Below are positions 8,594 through 17,241 of a stretch of DNA of 64,000 nt, piece after piece. The position numbers and the translations under genes are program-made. Under the pieces are notes generated by a model. It searched no databases. It saw nothing but the letters and a program-made list of their open reading frames with translations, and was not told the DNA's origin. Positions within the stretch are counted from its first letter, which is position 1. Every line of letters begins with the position of its first letter. The stretch comes from Segatella cerevisiae (lineage in GTDB: Bacteria > Bacteroidota > Bacteroidia > Bacteroidales > Bacteroidaceae), in the NCBI RefSeq assembly GCF_024054555.1, contig NZ_JAMXLY010000008.1, positions 1-64,000 on the forward strand. Direction: 5' to 3'.

Positions 8594-8890
8594 TTACCTT
8601 TCCTCATTTACTTTATCTATGACTTTATCAGCCCATTTTACTTTTCCTATTCTTCTCAGGCGTGCCACTTCCTTGTCGATATATTCTTTCTCCACTTTGT
8701 AGGTCGAGAACATGTGCAGGTGTCTCCATGTCTTCATTATCTCATGGATTTCATTGTAGCCCGACTTGTCTTTCCAAACCGCCATGACAACGGCGAGGAC
8801 AACGGAAACAATTATTATCGTTCCCGCCACCCAACCAGTAAACAGTAATGGCATTACTCCGAGCCAAATTAATTTATTAAAATTGTTCAT
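8594..8890 (-). CDS. Small two-helix membrane protein, unknown function
   Basis: A 98-residue product from ATG at 8890. The first half is hydrophobic (WLGVMPLLFTGWVAG and TIIIVSVVLAVVMAVW, about residues 9-41), giving one or two membrane helices. The second half is charged and helical, with many Lys, Arg and Glu (VEKEYIDKEVARLRRIGKVKW). I do not recognise the family. It lies inside the 0.9-kb segment that splits pglX, on the same strand, with about 190 bases of AT-rich non-coding sequence before it. Small membrane proteins among defence genes can act as effectors or toxins, but nothing in the sequence proves that here. An earlier in-frame TTG at 8902 is a less likely start. Confidence 0.5.
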   Translation of the reverse strand: MNNFNKLIWLGVMPLLFTGWVAGTIIIVSVVLAVVMAVWKDKSGYNEIHEIMKTWRHLHMFSTYKVEKEYIDKEVARLRRIGKVKWADKVIDKVNEER

Positions 8891-9078
8891 CACAAAATAC
8901 AAAAGATTTATAAAATTATTATATCAGTTTTCTGTTGTAATTAAAAATATAGATACCTATTTTAACCAACTTATAAATACTGTCATCATCATCTGCACCA
9001 GTGGGTCAGATAGCCATTTTGTTTAGATTCTAGCAAATGCAATAATTTTTTTGTATTATCAGTATGTCTCCCTTCTTA

Positions 9079-12033
9079 TTAATCTTTGATGCTTATCTCT
9101 CCTTGTTGGAGAATTGTAATTTCATTTAGAGGAACATCTGGTTTTAATTCATCTTGGAGACCATAAATATTAATGAACTGGCGATTTAATTCCTCCTCAT
9201 TGTCGTGGAGCTGCATGAACTTTTCTGTCCACTCAGACTTATAACGATCAAGGCATTGCTGTAAAGTTGGAGTTGTAGTCTTTTGGGGATCCGAAACAGT
9301 TTGTTTCAAAGAGGGTGAAATGCCATCTTCTGTAGGGTTATTGTTAGTTTTATTGTAAGAGTTAGATTCAGATTCCCTGCTTTCATTTACAGTACTCTTT
9401 CCTTTTAATTCATGAAAGAGACGAAAAAACTCGTTTTCTTTAAAATCCCAGGAAGTTTCGTGAGCATCCCAATCTTGGTGAGATATTAAGATGCAAGTTT
9501 CTACTAAACTTTCTAAGTTTTTATTTTCCTTTAGAATAATAGGGATCTTTGTTATATCTCCAGCATTAATATTTAATGTGGGATTCATAATATCCATAAG
9601 AATATAAGCTACTTTAGAATTAATACAGCCTAATATATATCTTGTATTGACTTTGTCAAATGGAAACCAAGCATTCGAAGCTGAACTAAAAAGGTTTCCT
9701 TCGGGAAGGTATTTCATGGAAAGTTGTTTTGCAGTAATCGAGGACCAAAACATCCCCTCTCTAAGAATAAATTCATCATTAAAACAACCAGCCCTTACCT
9801 TTCCGTTTACATTGCGTGTTGTCCTAAGTTCATAGCCATCATTTTCCCATAAAACGGTATCTTCGATATTTCCATACCACTTTCGAAAATCACCCCCATT
9901 TGCAAAAGGAAGCCATTTTTTATTCTGTATTTTATAACTTGACCTTTTTAAATGAAGACCGATTTTGTTTAAGGAAACTTCTCTCCAATTCCTGACGTAT
10001 AATCTATTAAAGCCTGTATACATCCCTTTTCTAGTTACTCCATAACTATTTAATGTGGGATTCTTAAATACCTTAAGCAGAGGTTCAGAAGCCCAATATC
10101 CTATAGGACAACCTGGTATTTCTTTAAATTTCTTCTGATCTATTTTTTTATAGAGGTTCGCTCCTGTAATAAATAACTGTTGTTTTTGAGTACAGTCTTT
10201 CCCTTTTATTAGCCTATAATATGTGCTTACGGAATAAGGTATTTGTTTGGTTAATACAAAGGCAACATTTTGAACTATTTCACCACTTAGTTCGTCAAAG
10301 GTATGGGGACCAAGATGGAGCAAATTGTCTATTTGTTCCGTTTCTAGCAGATGTGTACGTAATTTCTCAAAGGAGGATAGGAACATCCAACTTTGCATAT
10401 TAATCATGCCATACTTGCCGTTTTTTGCCAGCAAGTTAGTTGATACATCCATAAATACGGCAAATAAATCTGCTTTTGAGTCTGGATAGTTATCTTTCAC
10501 ATATTTCGAAAGCACGCTATCGAACTTGCCACTTCCCATATATGGCGGATTCATTGCTAATGCCGAATATTGTTCGGTAAGGGCGAGAATAATCTGCACG
10601 TAAGGTATGATGGTAGAAATGTCTTCAGGTATCTTGTCCTGTTGTTCATATTTCTGCAAGCTCTGCAATAATACGCTGCGGGTGTGCTCAGAAATATCAA
10701 ACTTCATAATGCTGCCCAAAGTATCTGCATTATCCATTAAGACAATGGCATGTGCTACGCTATCGAGTGTTGCGGAATCACCCTCTGCGATGAAGAATTT
10801 CATCTGCTTTTTGATGAATGACAGTTCGTCATCCTCATCTTCGGGCATATCTTTTCCAAATGCTTCGCAGAAAGGTTGAGGCATATCATATATCCGCGGC
10901 ATTATTCGGGCATCAAGGAAATCCTTGTCTAAATCACAGGCTTTCATTAAAAGCGAGAAAGTGGCAAGTTGCTTGGCACGTGTGTCCAAATCAATACCGA
11001 TGAGGTTCTTTCGGAAGATATTCTCTATCGCCTGTCGGCGACTGTAACCGTTCCTCGTATAGAGCAAGAAGAGAATATTGAAAAATTCATTAAGGATATG
11101 CCCGGAGCCACATGCTAAATCGCCTAACCGCAAGTCTTCCAGATCCTCAAAATGATAGATATCCTCCGGTTTGCGAGGCTCTATATCCACGAGATATTTC
11201 CACTGATCCTTTAAGTCTTTTTCAGAAGGATTGTTGTCAAGATACATCCTGCCGACCGTATTTTCTACCATATATTTTACGATCCAGTTGGGCGTGAATA
11301 TCTGGGTAGCAGGCGCAATCTCGTCAGGATCATACTTGCCCTTCTTGGCAAATACCTCATCTTTGCGCTCGGAAATGTAGAACTGGTAAAGCCAGCCTAT
11401 CAATTCTGCGGACTTATAGTCCTCATCTGTGATAAAATCGGTATGATTGAGTAGGTCGACATAACCACCGTCACGCAGGATATCTTGAGGCAGAAGCAGT
11501 TCGGTATAGTCGTTTATTGTCCCGAAGCAACGGTTGATGATCGGATTACTGTGACAGAATGCCACGATGAGCAAGGCAAACTGTTCATTGGTGCGGTTGT
11601 CATCTTCCAGGAGTTGCATGAGATGCTGCCGTATAGATTCCGGCATCTCGGGTATACGCCCCTGTCTGGCTTCAGATACGATAAGTGGAATAGGAATATC
11701 CTTGCTCTCATAGGTCAATACCGGTGCAATTAGTCCCCGCTTACTCATAATGCGAATGGCAATGAGTCTGTTGAACCATGTATAGGCAGCTTCTTCTTCC
11801 ACATCGCGGACACTATGTTTTATAATAGCATGATTGAGTGACATCCACTGGTTGTAAAAAGTGGTAGAGGTGACTTCACCCATAAAGACAGCACCCCCTT
11901 CCATCTTTTGAGGTTTTTCAGAAGGTTTGCCTGTGCTGAGGTCGAAGCCCAGCCCTTCGAGGCGGTGCATGACCCCGGCAATCAATATGTTACGTGCTTC
12001 GGTAGCAAAGCGTTTCAGTCCTGATGTATCCAT
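9079..12033 (-). CDS. pglX: BREX-1 adenine-specific DNA methyltransferase PglX, N-terminal 984 residues
   Basis: PglX methylates adenine in the BREX recognition sequence on host DNA and is also needed for defence. The gene has the N-terminal region typical of the family, TQIFTPNWIVKYMVENT at 243-259, SAM-binding LACGSGH at 306-312 and the catalytic NPPY at 495-498, followed by the target-recognition half. It ends at GEISIKD with a TAA, about 250 residues short of usual PglX. The missing end is found 0.9 kb downstream (7450-8187). The catalytic and most specificity parts are present, so modification activity may survive, but the loss of the conserved C-terminal block in the same chain is unusual. 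It starts four bases after brxC. Confidence 0.92.
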   Translation of the reverse strand: MDTSGLKRFATEARNILIAGVMHRLEGLGFDLSTGKPSEKPQKMEGGAVFMGEVTSTTFYNQWMSLNHAIIKHSVRDVEEEAAYTWFNRLIAIRIMSKRGLIAPVLTYESKDIPIPLIVSEARQGRIPEMPESIRQHLMQLLEDDNRTNEQFALLIVAFCHSNPIINRCFGTINDYTELLLPQDILRDGGYVDLLNHTDFITDEDYKSAELIGWLYQFYISERKDEVFAKKGKYDPDEIAPATQIFTPNWIVKYMVENTVGRMYLDNNPSEKDLKDQWKYLVDIEPRKPEDIYHFEDLEDLRLGDLACGSGHILNEFFNILFLLYTRNGYSRRQAIENIFRKNLIGIDLDTRAKQLATFSLLMKACDLDKDFLDARIMPRIYDMPQPFCEAFGKDMPEDEDDELSFIKKQMKFFIAEGDSATLDSVAHAIVLMDNADTLGSIMKFDISEHTRSVLLQSLQKYEQQDKIPEDISTIIPYVQIILALTEQYSALAMNPPYMGSGKFDSVLSKYVKDNYPDSKADLFAVFMDVSTNLLAKNGKYGMINMQSWMFLSSFEKLRTHLLETEQIDNLLHLGPHTFDELSGEIVQNVAFVLTKQIPYSVSTYYRLIKGKDCTQKQQLFITGANLYKKIDQKKFKEIPGCPIGYWASEPLLKVFKNPTLNSYGVTRKGMYTGFNRLYVRNWREVSLNKIGLHLKRSSYKIQNKKWLPFANGGDFRKWYGNIEDTVLWENDGYELRTTRNVNGKVRAGCFNDEFILREGMFWSSITAKQLSMKYLPEGNLFSSASNAWFPFDKVNTRYILGCINSKVAYILMDIMNPTLNINAGDITKIPIILKENKNLESLVETCILISHQDWDAHETSWDFKENEFFRLFHELKGKSTVNESRESESNSYNKTNNNPTEDGISPSLKQTVSDPQKTTTPTLQQCLDRYKSEWTEKFMQLHDNEEELNRQFINIYGLQDELKPDVPLNEITILQQGEISIKD

Positions 12034-12037
12034 GTGT

Positions 12038-15000
12038 TTAGTTTACGATAATATCATTATTCCCTGTGATGAAGCGCATGAGTTGTTTCTTCAATGATTG
12101 CAAGTAGCGGTCAACATCTTCCTCCGTATGCATTGGTTTTGCGGTATGCGTCTGGAGATGTACGATCTTGCGAATAGGTTTTGGTGGCACAAAAGGCTCA
12201 TGCGTCTCATCTTTGCTGGGAATAGGCGCAGGTTTGGGAACTGCTGCATTGATCTGCTGCAACTGTTGTTCATAGAACGCCGAAGTGTCGGCATTGGCTT
12301 TCAACGCATAGAAGTTCTCTGTATTTGTTTTCGAAGATATTGTGACATCACGACCGGCGAAGGCTTCTCTGGACACACCTGATTCCTTGGCATACTGTTC
12401 CAGTTCATTGAAGACCGCATCATATTTTCCTTTAATGTCAGATATAAGATTCTCTTTGCACTTGCCAATCTGTGCTTCCAGTGTCCGCTTCATCTTGACA
12501 TAAGACTGCAAAGACTCCCAGGGGTGCTCATCTTCTTTGATCCGGTTCAGGCATTTGACTGTTTTCTGAAAATCCGGGCTGAGGAACGGAAATTTATCTC
12601 TGTTTTGGTCGAGGAAGTCAAAATTGTCGTGGTTCAGATCAATGAAATTGATAATATCCGTGTAAGTCTCGTACTGATCATGAAAGAATGTGCTGATGGT
12701 CTTGCACTGATCCATCAACTGACCAGCGGACTCACGGGCATCGATGATTGTTTCGAAGAACTTCTTATGCTCACGGATTACGGCCCACTGTTCCAGCAGG
12801 TCGACCGTCTTTTCCACAACATTCGTGAAAGGATGCTTTCCCAGAAGCCTCGAGAGTTTGCCATAGTTGTGGAGATATTGATTGAGTGCCGAATTGTCTT
12901 GATCGTGACATCTTTGGTAGAGTTCGGTACTGTCGTTGCTGCCGACAACAGTCATCACATTGAAGATGTGCTTCCAACTCTCGATGAACTTGTTCAGAGT
13001 TTCCTGAGGGATTGCCTTGGCTGGTTCGATGGTGAAGTGCGTAGGCTCATGTATGATCTTTTGAGCAACTTCTTCACGGCTCACGTCAGGATTATTGTTG
13101 TAGCTGAAGGCATAAAGGTGACGGCGGATAAGTTCATTGAGGTAGTAGACTGTAGCAGTATCTGCCCACCCATAGGGTTCTTTGGCAAACCTGAGAATGA
13201 CATCTTCCACTGTATTATCATGCGGAGAACGCTCGAGATAAGCCTTGATCTTCTGTTCAGGTTGGGACAGCGGCGTTTCGAGAAGTTGAGGCTCCATCGG
13301 GCGTCTGATCTTCGCCGCCAAGTCGATATTAGTCTTCGGCGTCTCCGGGACATCCACCAGTTTTCCTTGGCTATAGAAGTGTTGCAGATGGAACTGGATC
13401 AGATGTTCGTAGCGTTTTTTCTGGCGGAATGAGCCTGTCTCTGCCGGTGAGAGGACATTCTGTCCTGATATGACCGGGCAGGTATCAAGAATGGTTTGGA
13501 ATTTCTGCTTGATATCATTTTCATAGAGTTCTTTGCCACGCTGGCTGAAGATATCCTTCACACGCTGCCGTTCCTCGCTGACGGCATTACTCGAATCACC
13601 ATAGAATTTCTGTATGCGGCAATACTCCAGAAACTTGCTGTTCAATTCTTTGTCGTTCTTCAACTGGGGGCTCATGAAGAATACCAGATTCTTGGCTTCA
13701 TTGGTCAGAGCATACTGATATGGTGATTCCCTGTCCTCACTGGTGCTGGTAATAAAGCATACATTGACATCAGCGTTGTTGGACAAGTAATTACGGCCGT
13801 CTACGCTTGCCCCCACTTTGAAAGACCGTGTTCCGAAATTTTCCTTGTTGCTCAGTCCCCCGAAATAACGGAAGAAAAGCTCCTTCAGCTCTTCACAATA
13901 GGTGTTGTTGTCTACAGGTTGGTTCTTGATGAGCTGGGCAACCTTACTCTCCTCTTCAGTATAGAATTCGAATACCTCATTGCCGTTTGCCGTCTGGCGG
14001 TCTCTGATGACAGCCTTTTCCTTCAAAAAGTCGATAACTTCAGATACATCACTCTTGATGGCAGCTTTTGAAGCATCCATTTTGGTCATGAGCAGGGTGA
14101 CGATATTATCAATGGTTGCAGAGAACTGCTGCTTGTCCTCGTCAGAGAGGTTGCATATCATGAAGAGTACATAGACCACCCGACGATAGAACGGACGTTT
14201 GCTCTCTTCCACTTGCTCCAAAGCCTGCCGCGCATTAGCCAAAGCGCGTTGTCCGAGGTGCTGCATAGAACCCTGGAACATGGCACCGAAGAAACTGTCG
14301 AAAGGGATAAATTCGCCCACATCATGTTCTGCCGTCTCCTTGGCTATGGAAAAGGTGATATTGATCAGCGAACGTTCGTTTCCTTTCACCTGTCTGTCCA
14401 CATAGTCCAAGTTGACGAAGGAATCGAGGACCTTCATGATCAGGCGGAACTGATAAGGTACAAAAGGATAATAATCGGCAAAGTCCTTGGCATCCTTATA
14501 GGAAGAATAGGTCGTGGGCAGGATGAACTGTGCATCGAGCTTTGCCTTGTCTTTCTTGTACATTTCCTCCAGAAAGATTTCCGCCTCACCTTTCTTGTCG
14601 AGGATACGCTTCTGGGTGATATACTCTGGATTGGTCCCTTGAAGGGACGGCCTCACTTCAAACCGGCCCATGATCTTGCCATAGTCTTCACTTGCCTGCA
14701 GGATCTTGCAGGCATCGATGACTTCGGACAAGTCCTGCTGGGCTGTGCAGGCGAACCAGACCTGAGACTGGCAGACCTCACAGACACGGGTCACGATCTC
14801 CTGAAGTTGGAGCAGCACGTTCTTGCGCTGGTCGATAAACTGGCTGATCTCGTCTACGAGGAACACCATCCTGTAATTGGGGTCGGATTTCTTATCAATA
14901 TATTCCTTCAATTCACTTGCAAAAGAATCCACACTGATGTTTACGTCATTACTCTTGATGCGTTCGCGGATGACATCGATGGAAAGTGAAGGATCAACCT

Positions 15001-15655
15001 TGGCAGCCATATCCAGAGCCAGGTCGAGTTTGGAGCCGCTGAACCTGTGGATATTGCGCTGCCAGTCATAGCCCTGTTCCTTTACATACCGGAGGAATGC
15101 CTGGTATTTACCATCGTCAGCCAAGGCTTTCTCAAGATACTGTGCCATCGCCAGATGCTCGTCATTGAAGCCCCGCATGCCATTGAACTGATTCCAGAAC
15201 ACCTGTGTGAAGACCTCGTCTTCCCCACTGTTGGCATCGTGTACAGTACCGACATTGAACATCACTGTCTCTACCTGCGCTTTGTCAGTATACCAACGTA
15301 TGAGGTCATTCAGTTCACCCAATTCTACATCCAACTCGAGAGGTTTGCGCTCAGCAACAGCTTCTCTCAGGCGGTGGAGAGCCTCAGTGCCGTACTTCTT
15401 TGACAGACAGTAATCGAGGAACTTCAGAAAATGTGATTTCCCTGATCCATAGTAGCCGTTGATCCATATGCCTGTATGACTGCCCTGATTCTCACGGATA
15501 TTAGTGAGGATATGGTAAAGATTATTGATGATCTCATTGGTGAAAACATATTCATTAATTTCTATTTTCACTGTCTCTTCATCCAGGTCGGAAGCTGAGA
15601 CAGCAGGATTAACTTTTCTGTTGAGATCCCTGTTGTATAGGTCTTTGAATTTCAT
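12038..15655 (-). CDS. brxC: BREX P-loop ATPase BrxC
   Basis: The 1205-residue protein is the large BREX ATPase (DUF6079/PglY-type family). The Walker A GYYGSGKS lies at residues 67-74 within TGIWINGYYGSGKSHFLKFL, and a Walker B-like MVFLVDEISQFI follows at about 259-270. The rest is long, largely helical and charged, as expected. Length and order (after brxB, before pglX) are canonical for type I BREX. The C-terminal 60 residues contain a Pro-rich linker (PKPAPIPSKDETHEPFVPPKP) and a short basic tail. There are 9 bases between the brxB stop and this start and 4 before pglX, so it belongs to one operon. Confidence 0.95.
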   Translation of the reverse strand: MKFKDLYNRDLNRKVNPAVSASDLDEETVKIEINEYVFTNEIINNLYHILTNIRENQGSHTGIWINGYYGSGKSHFLKFLDYCLSKKYGTEALHRLREAVAERKPLELDVELGELNDLIRWYTDKAQVETVMFNVGTVHDANSGEDEVFTQVFWNQFNGMRGFNDEHLAMAQYLEKALADDGKYQAFLRYVKEQGYDWQRNIHRFSGSKLDLALDMAAKVDPSLSIDVIRERIKSNDVNISVDSFASELKEYIDKKSDPNYRMVFLVDEISQFIDQRKNVLLQLQEIVTRVCEVCQSQVWFACTAQQDLSEVIDACKILQASEDYGKIMGRFEVRPSLQGTNPEYITQKRILDKKGEAEIFLEEMYKKDKAKLDAQFILPTTYSSYKDAKDFADYYPFVPYQFRLIMKVLDSFVNLDYVDRQVKGNERSLINITFSIAKETAEHDVGEFIPFDSFFGAMFQGSMQHLGQRALANARQALEQVEESKRPFYRRVVYVLFMICNLSDEDKQQFSATIDNIVTLLMTKMDASKAAIKSDVSEVIDFLKEKAVIRDRQTANGNEVFEFYTEEESKVAQLIKNQPVDNNTYCEELKELFFRYFGGLSNKENFGTRSFKVGASVDGRNYLSNNADVNVCFITSTSEDRESPYQYALTNEAKNLVFFMSPQLKNDKELNSKFLEYCRIQKFYGDSSNAVSEERQRVKDIFSQRGKELYENDIKQKFQTILDTCPVISGQNVLSPAETGSFRQKKRYEHLIQFHLQHFYSQGKLVDVPETPKTNIDLAAKIRRPMEPQLLETPLSQPEQKIKAYLERSPHDNTVEDVILRFAKEPYGWADTATVYYLNELIRRHLYAFSYNNNPDVSREEVAQKIIHEPTHFTIEPAKAIPQETLNKFIESWKHIFNVMTVVGSNDSTELYQRCHDQDNSALNQYLHNYGKLSRLLGKHPFTNVVEKTVDLLEQWAVIREHKKFFETIIDARESAGQLMDQCKTISTFFHDQYETYTDIINFIDLNHDNFDFLDQNRDKFPFLSPDFQKTVKCLNRIKEDEHPWESLQSYVKMKRTLEAQIGKCKENLISDIKGKYDAVFNELEQYAKESGVSREAFAGRDVTISSKTNTENFYALKANADTSAFYEQQLQQINAAVPKPAPIPSKDETHEPFVPPKPIRKIVHLQTHTAKPMHTEEDVDRYLQSLKKQLMRFITGNNDIIVN

Positions 15656-15664
15656 ATCGTTGTT

Positions 15665-16273
15665 TTATTCATTTACTAAAAGGATAGCTCTATAGGTATG
15701 CTCATCAGGCAGCGTATCGAAAAGTGAGAACGAATTGCCGACGCAGTGACCGGGATAGAAGACGATGATACGGTAAGATCCGGGATCATTGTATTTCTCA
15801 TAACCGTTGAGAAACACGTTGCATCGCAGGTAAGGAAACATCTTGCCGATGCCGTGGACAAACACGTAAGGATGCTTGTAGCCGTCGTCACTATGGATGT
15901 GTTTGAGGATACGCTGATGGATGAAGGCATAGAACTCGTCGCTGTTCGCCTCATAAGACAGTTCGTTGGTCACTTCATCGGGAGTGGACTTGTCCTCATC
16001 GAAAGTCATCTCCAGCAACGACTGTTTCCCGAAAGATTCCGTCCGGAGATAATCGCAGAACGCTTCAAAAAGGTCTATACTGAGCGCATTGATGAAATTT
16101 GCCGGTCTCCTGAGTTTGGACAGGAATTCCTTGATCTGCCGGCGTATCTCGTACTCTTTTTTTGCCGGATACTGATAGATATAATAGTTGTAGAAGATAT
16201 TGCCACTCTCTGCATCCTTAAATTGAGGTGAGCAGAGGTAATTGTACAATTCTGGGATGGTAAGGCTTCTCAT
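15665..16273 (-). CDS. brxB: BREX protein BrxB (DUF1788 family)
   Basis: A 202-residue protein with the BrxB pattern: a short helical start, central KEYEIRRQIKEFLSKL, then a C-terminal alpha/beta part with YVFVHGIGKMFPYLR and IIVFYPGHCVGNSFSLF, matching the conserved hydrophobic-strand and PG segments of DUF1788. It has no catalytic residues that I can name. BrxB is part of the type I BREX core, with role unresolved. Its ATG overlaps the brxA stop by four bases, so the two are translationally coupled. Confidence 0.9.
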   Translation of the reverse strand: MRSLTIPELYNYLCSPQFKDAESGNIFYNYYIYQYPAKKEYEIRRQIKEFLSKLRRPANFINALSIDLFEAFCDYLRTESFGKQSLLEMTFDEDKSTPDEVTNELSYEANSDEFYAFIHQRILKHIHSDDGYKHPYVFVHGIGKMFPYLRCNVFLNGYEKYNDPGSYRIIVFYPGHCVGNSFSLFDTLPDEHTYRAILLVNE

Positions 16274-16902
16274 TGCTGTTGTGATTTCAGATTCTCGATC
16301 TCATAAGGATAGAGCAGACAAGCTTCCAGGAACCATGTCTCCCCTGTCCTAAAATAATATGAACTGTCAGAGGCTGAGATCTTGACCGGTACAAGTTGAT
16401 TATCCTTGCCTTCAATCAAGCCGGTCTGACGAAGGATGGTAATATAGTGCGAAATGCACCTGTCTTTCGTTTTATCTGACCAGCTGCCGACATTCTCGTC
16501 CTTTGCCGCAATCTCGTTCATTTCCATTATCAGGTCGATACGGTTCAAATGGCGGTCGACAGAATTCCATTTCCTGACAGTGACATCGAAATGGAAGTCG
16601 AAAATGAGTTTGTAGGTCTTCAGCAGGACATAGAACAGGCCCACTCGCTGCCCGTTTTCTCCCATTTTCTCCCATGTCTCCCAGAAAGTGCGGGGAACGG
16701 AACGGAAACGGCGCTTGAACTCAGAGATAAAACGTTTTCTGGCACTGAGGGTGTTGACTTGCATCACGTGGTTATGCTCAACCTCCTCTTTGAGCAGCCG
16801 ATCGGAATCAGGAGCCATCAACAGCGGCAATATGCGCCGGAACTCATAATATAGAAAAGAACATCCTGTAAGGGATAGATAGGGACTGGTCATCTTGTTC
16901 AT
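16270..16902 (-). CDS. brxA: BREX protein BrxA (DUF1819 family)
   Basis: A 210-residue, mostly helical protein. YLSLTGCSFLYYEFRRILPLL at the start, the RKRFISEFKRRFRSVP segment and the C-terminal LYPYEIENL match the BrxA/DUF1819 family, known to be a small winged-helix-like DNA-binding protein. It starts two bases after the XRE regulator stop and overlaps brxB by four bases, giving the canonical brxA-brxB-brxC-pglX order. It is probably under the control of the palindromic operator at 17121-17139. Confidence 0.9.
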   Translation of the reverse strand: MNKMTSPYLSLTGCSFLYYEFRRILPLLMAPDSDRLLKEEVEHNHVMQVNTLSARKRFISEFKRRFRSVPRTFWETWEKMGENGQRVGLFYVLLKTYKLIFDFHFDVTVRKWNSVDRHLNRIDLIMEMNEIAAKDENVGSWSDKTKDRCISHYITILRQTGLIEGKDNQLVPVKISASDSSYYFRTGETWFLEACLLYPYEIENLKSQQQ

Positions 16903-16904
16903 CC

Positions 16905-17108
16905 TTATTCCTTCGTTTTATTGAGCAGTTCACGGACATCTACGTCGAGTAACCCTGCGATACTGCGTAGAGTCATCAAATCGGGTTGTGAGGTGTTGGT
17001 GCACCATTTGGAGACTGTAGCAGGGTCTTTGCTCAATTGCTCTGCCAGCCATTTGTTGGTGCGCTTCTTTTCCACCAAGACAACTTTTATTCTATTTAGG
17101 TCTTCCAT
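16905..17108 (-). CDS. XRE-family helix-turn-helix regulator heading the BREX operon
   Basis: A 67-residue Cro/CI-type DNA-binding protein made only of the HTH domain: KVVLVEKKRTNKWLAEQL, then KDPATVSKWCTN as recognition helix, then QPDLMTLRSIAGLLDVDVRELL. Proteins of this size usually bind as dimers to palindromes, and a perfect one (17121-17139) lies 12 bases upstream of its start, over the promoter. This predicts an autoregulator of the BREX operon. It is read directly into brxA. Confidence 0.88.
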   Translation of the reverse strand: MEDLNRIKVVLVEKKRTNKWLAEQLSKDPATVSKWCTNTSQPDLMTLRSIAGLLDVDVRELLNKTKE

Positions 17109-17120
17109 TATAGTGGAGAT

Positions 17121-17139
17121 ATTTGCGTTTGACGCAAAT
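17121..17139. promoter_or_regulatory. Palindromic operator over the BREX promoter
   Basis: ATTTGCGTTTGACGCAAAT has 8-bp perfect arms and a 3-base centre. It overlaps the -7 element of the XRE-brxA operon promoter, so a bound protein would block initiation. The XRE product encoded directly downstream is the natural candidate; the WYL regulator is an alternative. Confidence 0.75.
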
Positions 17140-17142
17140 TTA
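17135..17142 (-). promoter_or_regulatory. Promoter -7 element of the XRE-brxABC-pglX operon
   Basis: The minus strand reads TAAATTTG, matching TAnnTTTG. A start site about 6 bases further would give a leader of roughly 20 bases before the XRE start codon. Confidence 0.6.
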
Positions 17143-17241
17143 ATAATTTCTTTTGGATTTTCATCGTACTTGACCTTCTTTTTATTGATTATGTCGCATG
17201 AGCGAATATAAGGACGGTTCGTTCGCTAAGCGTGGATAGAT

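Noticed and set aside
8167..9081. Reversible excision of the pglX cargo by the TAATAAG repeats
   Set aside because: Joining at the repeats leaves a TAA stop in frame after GEISIKD, so a simple excision would not restore full-length PglX.
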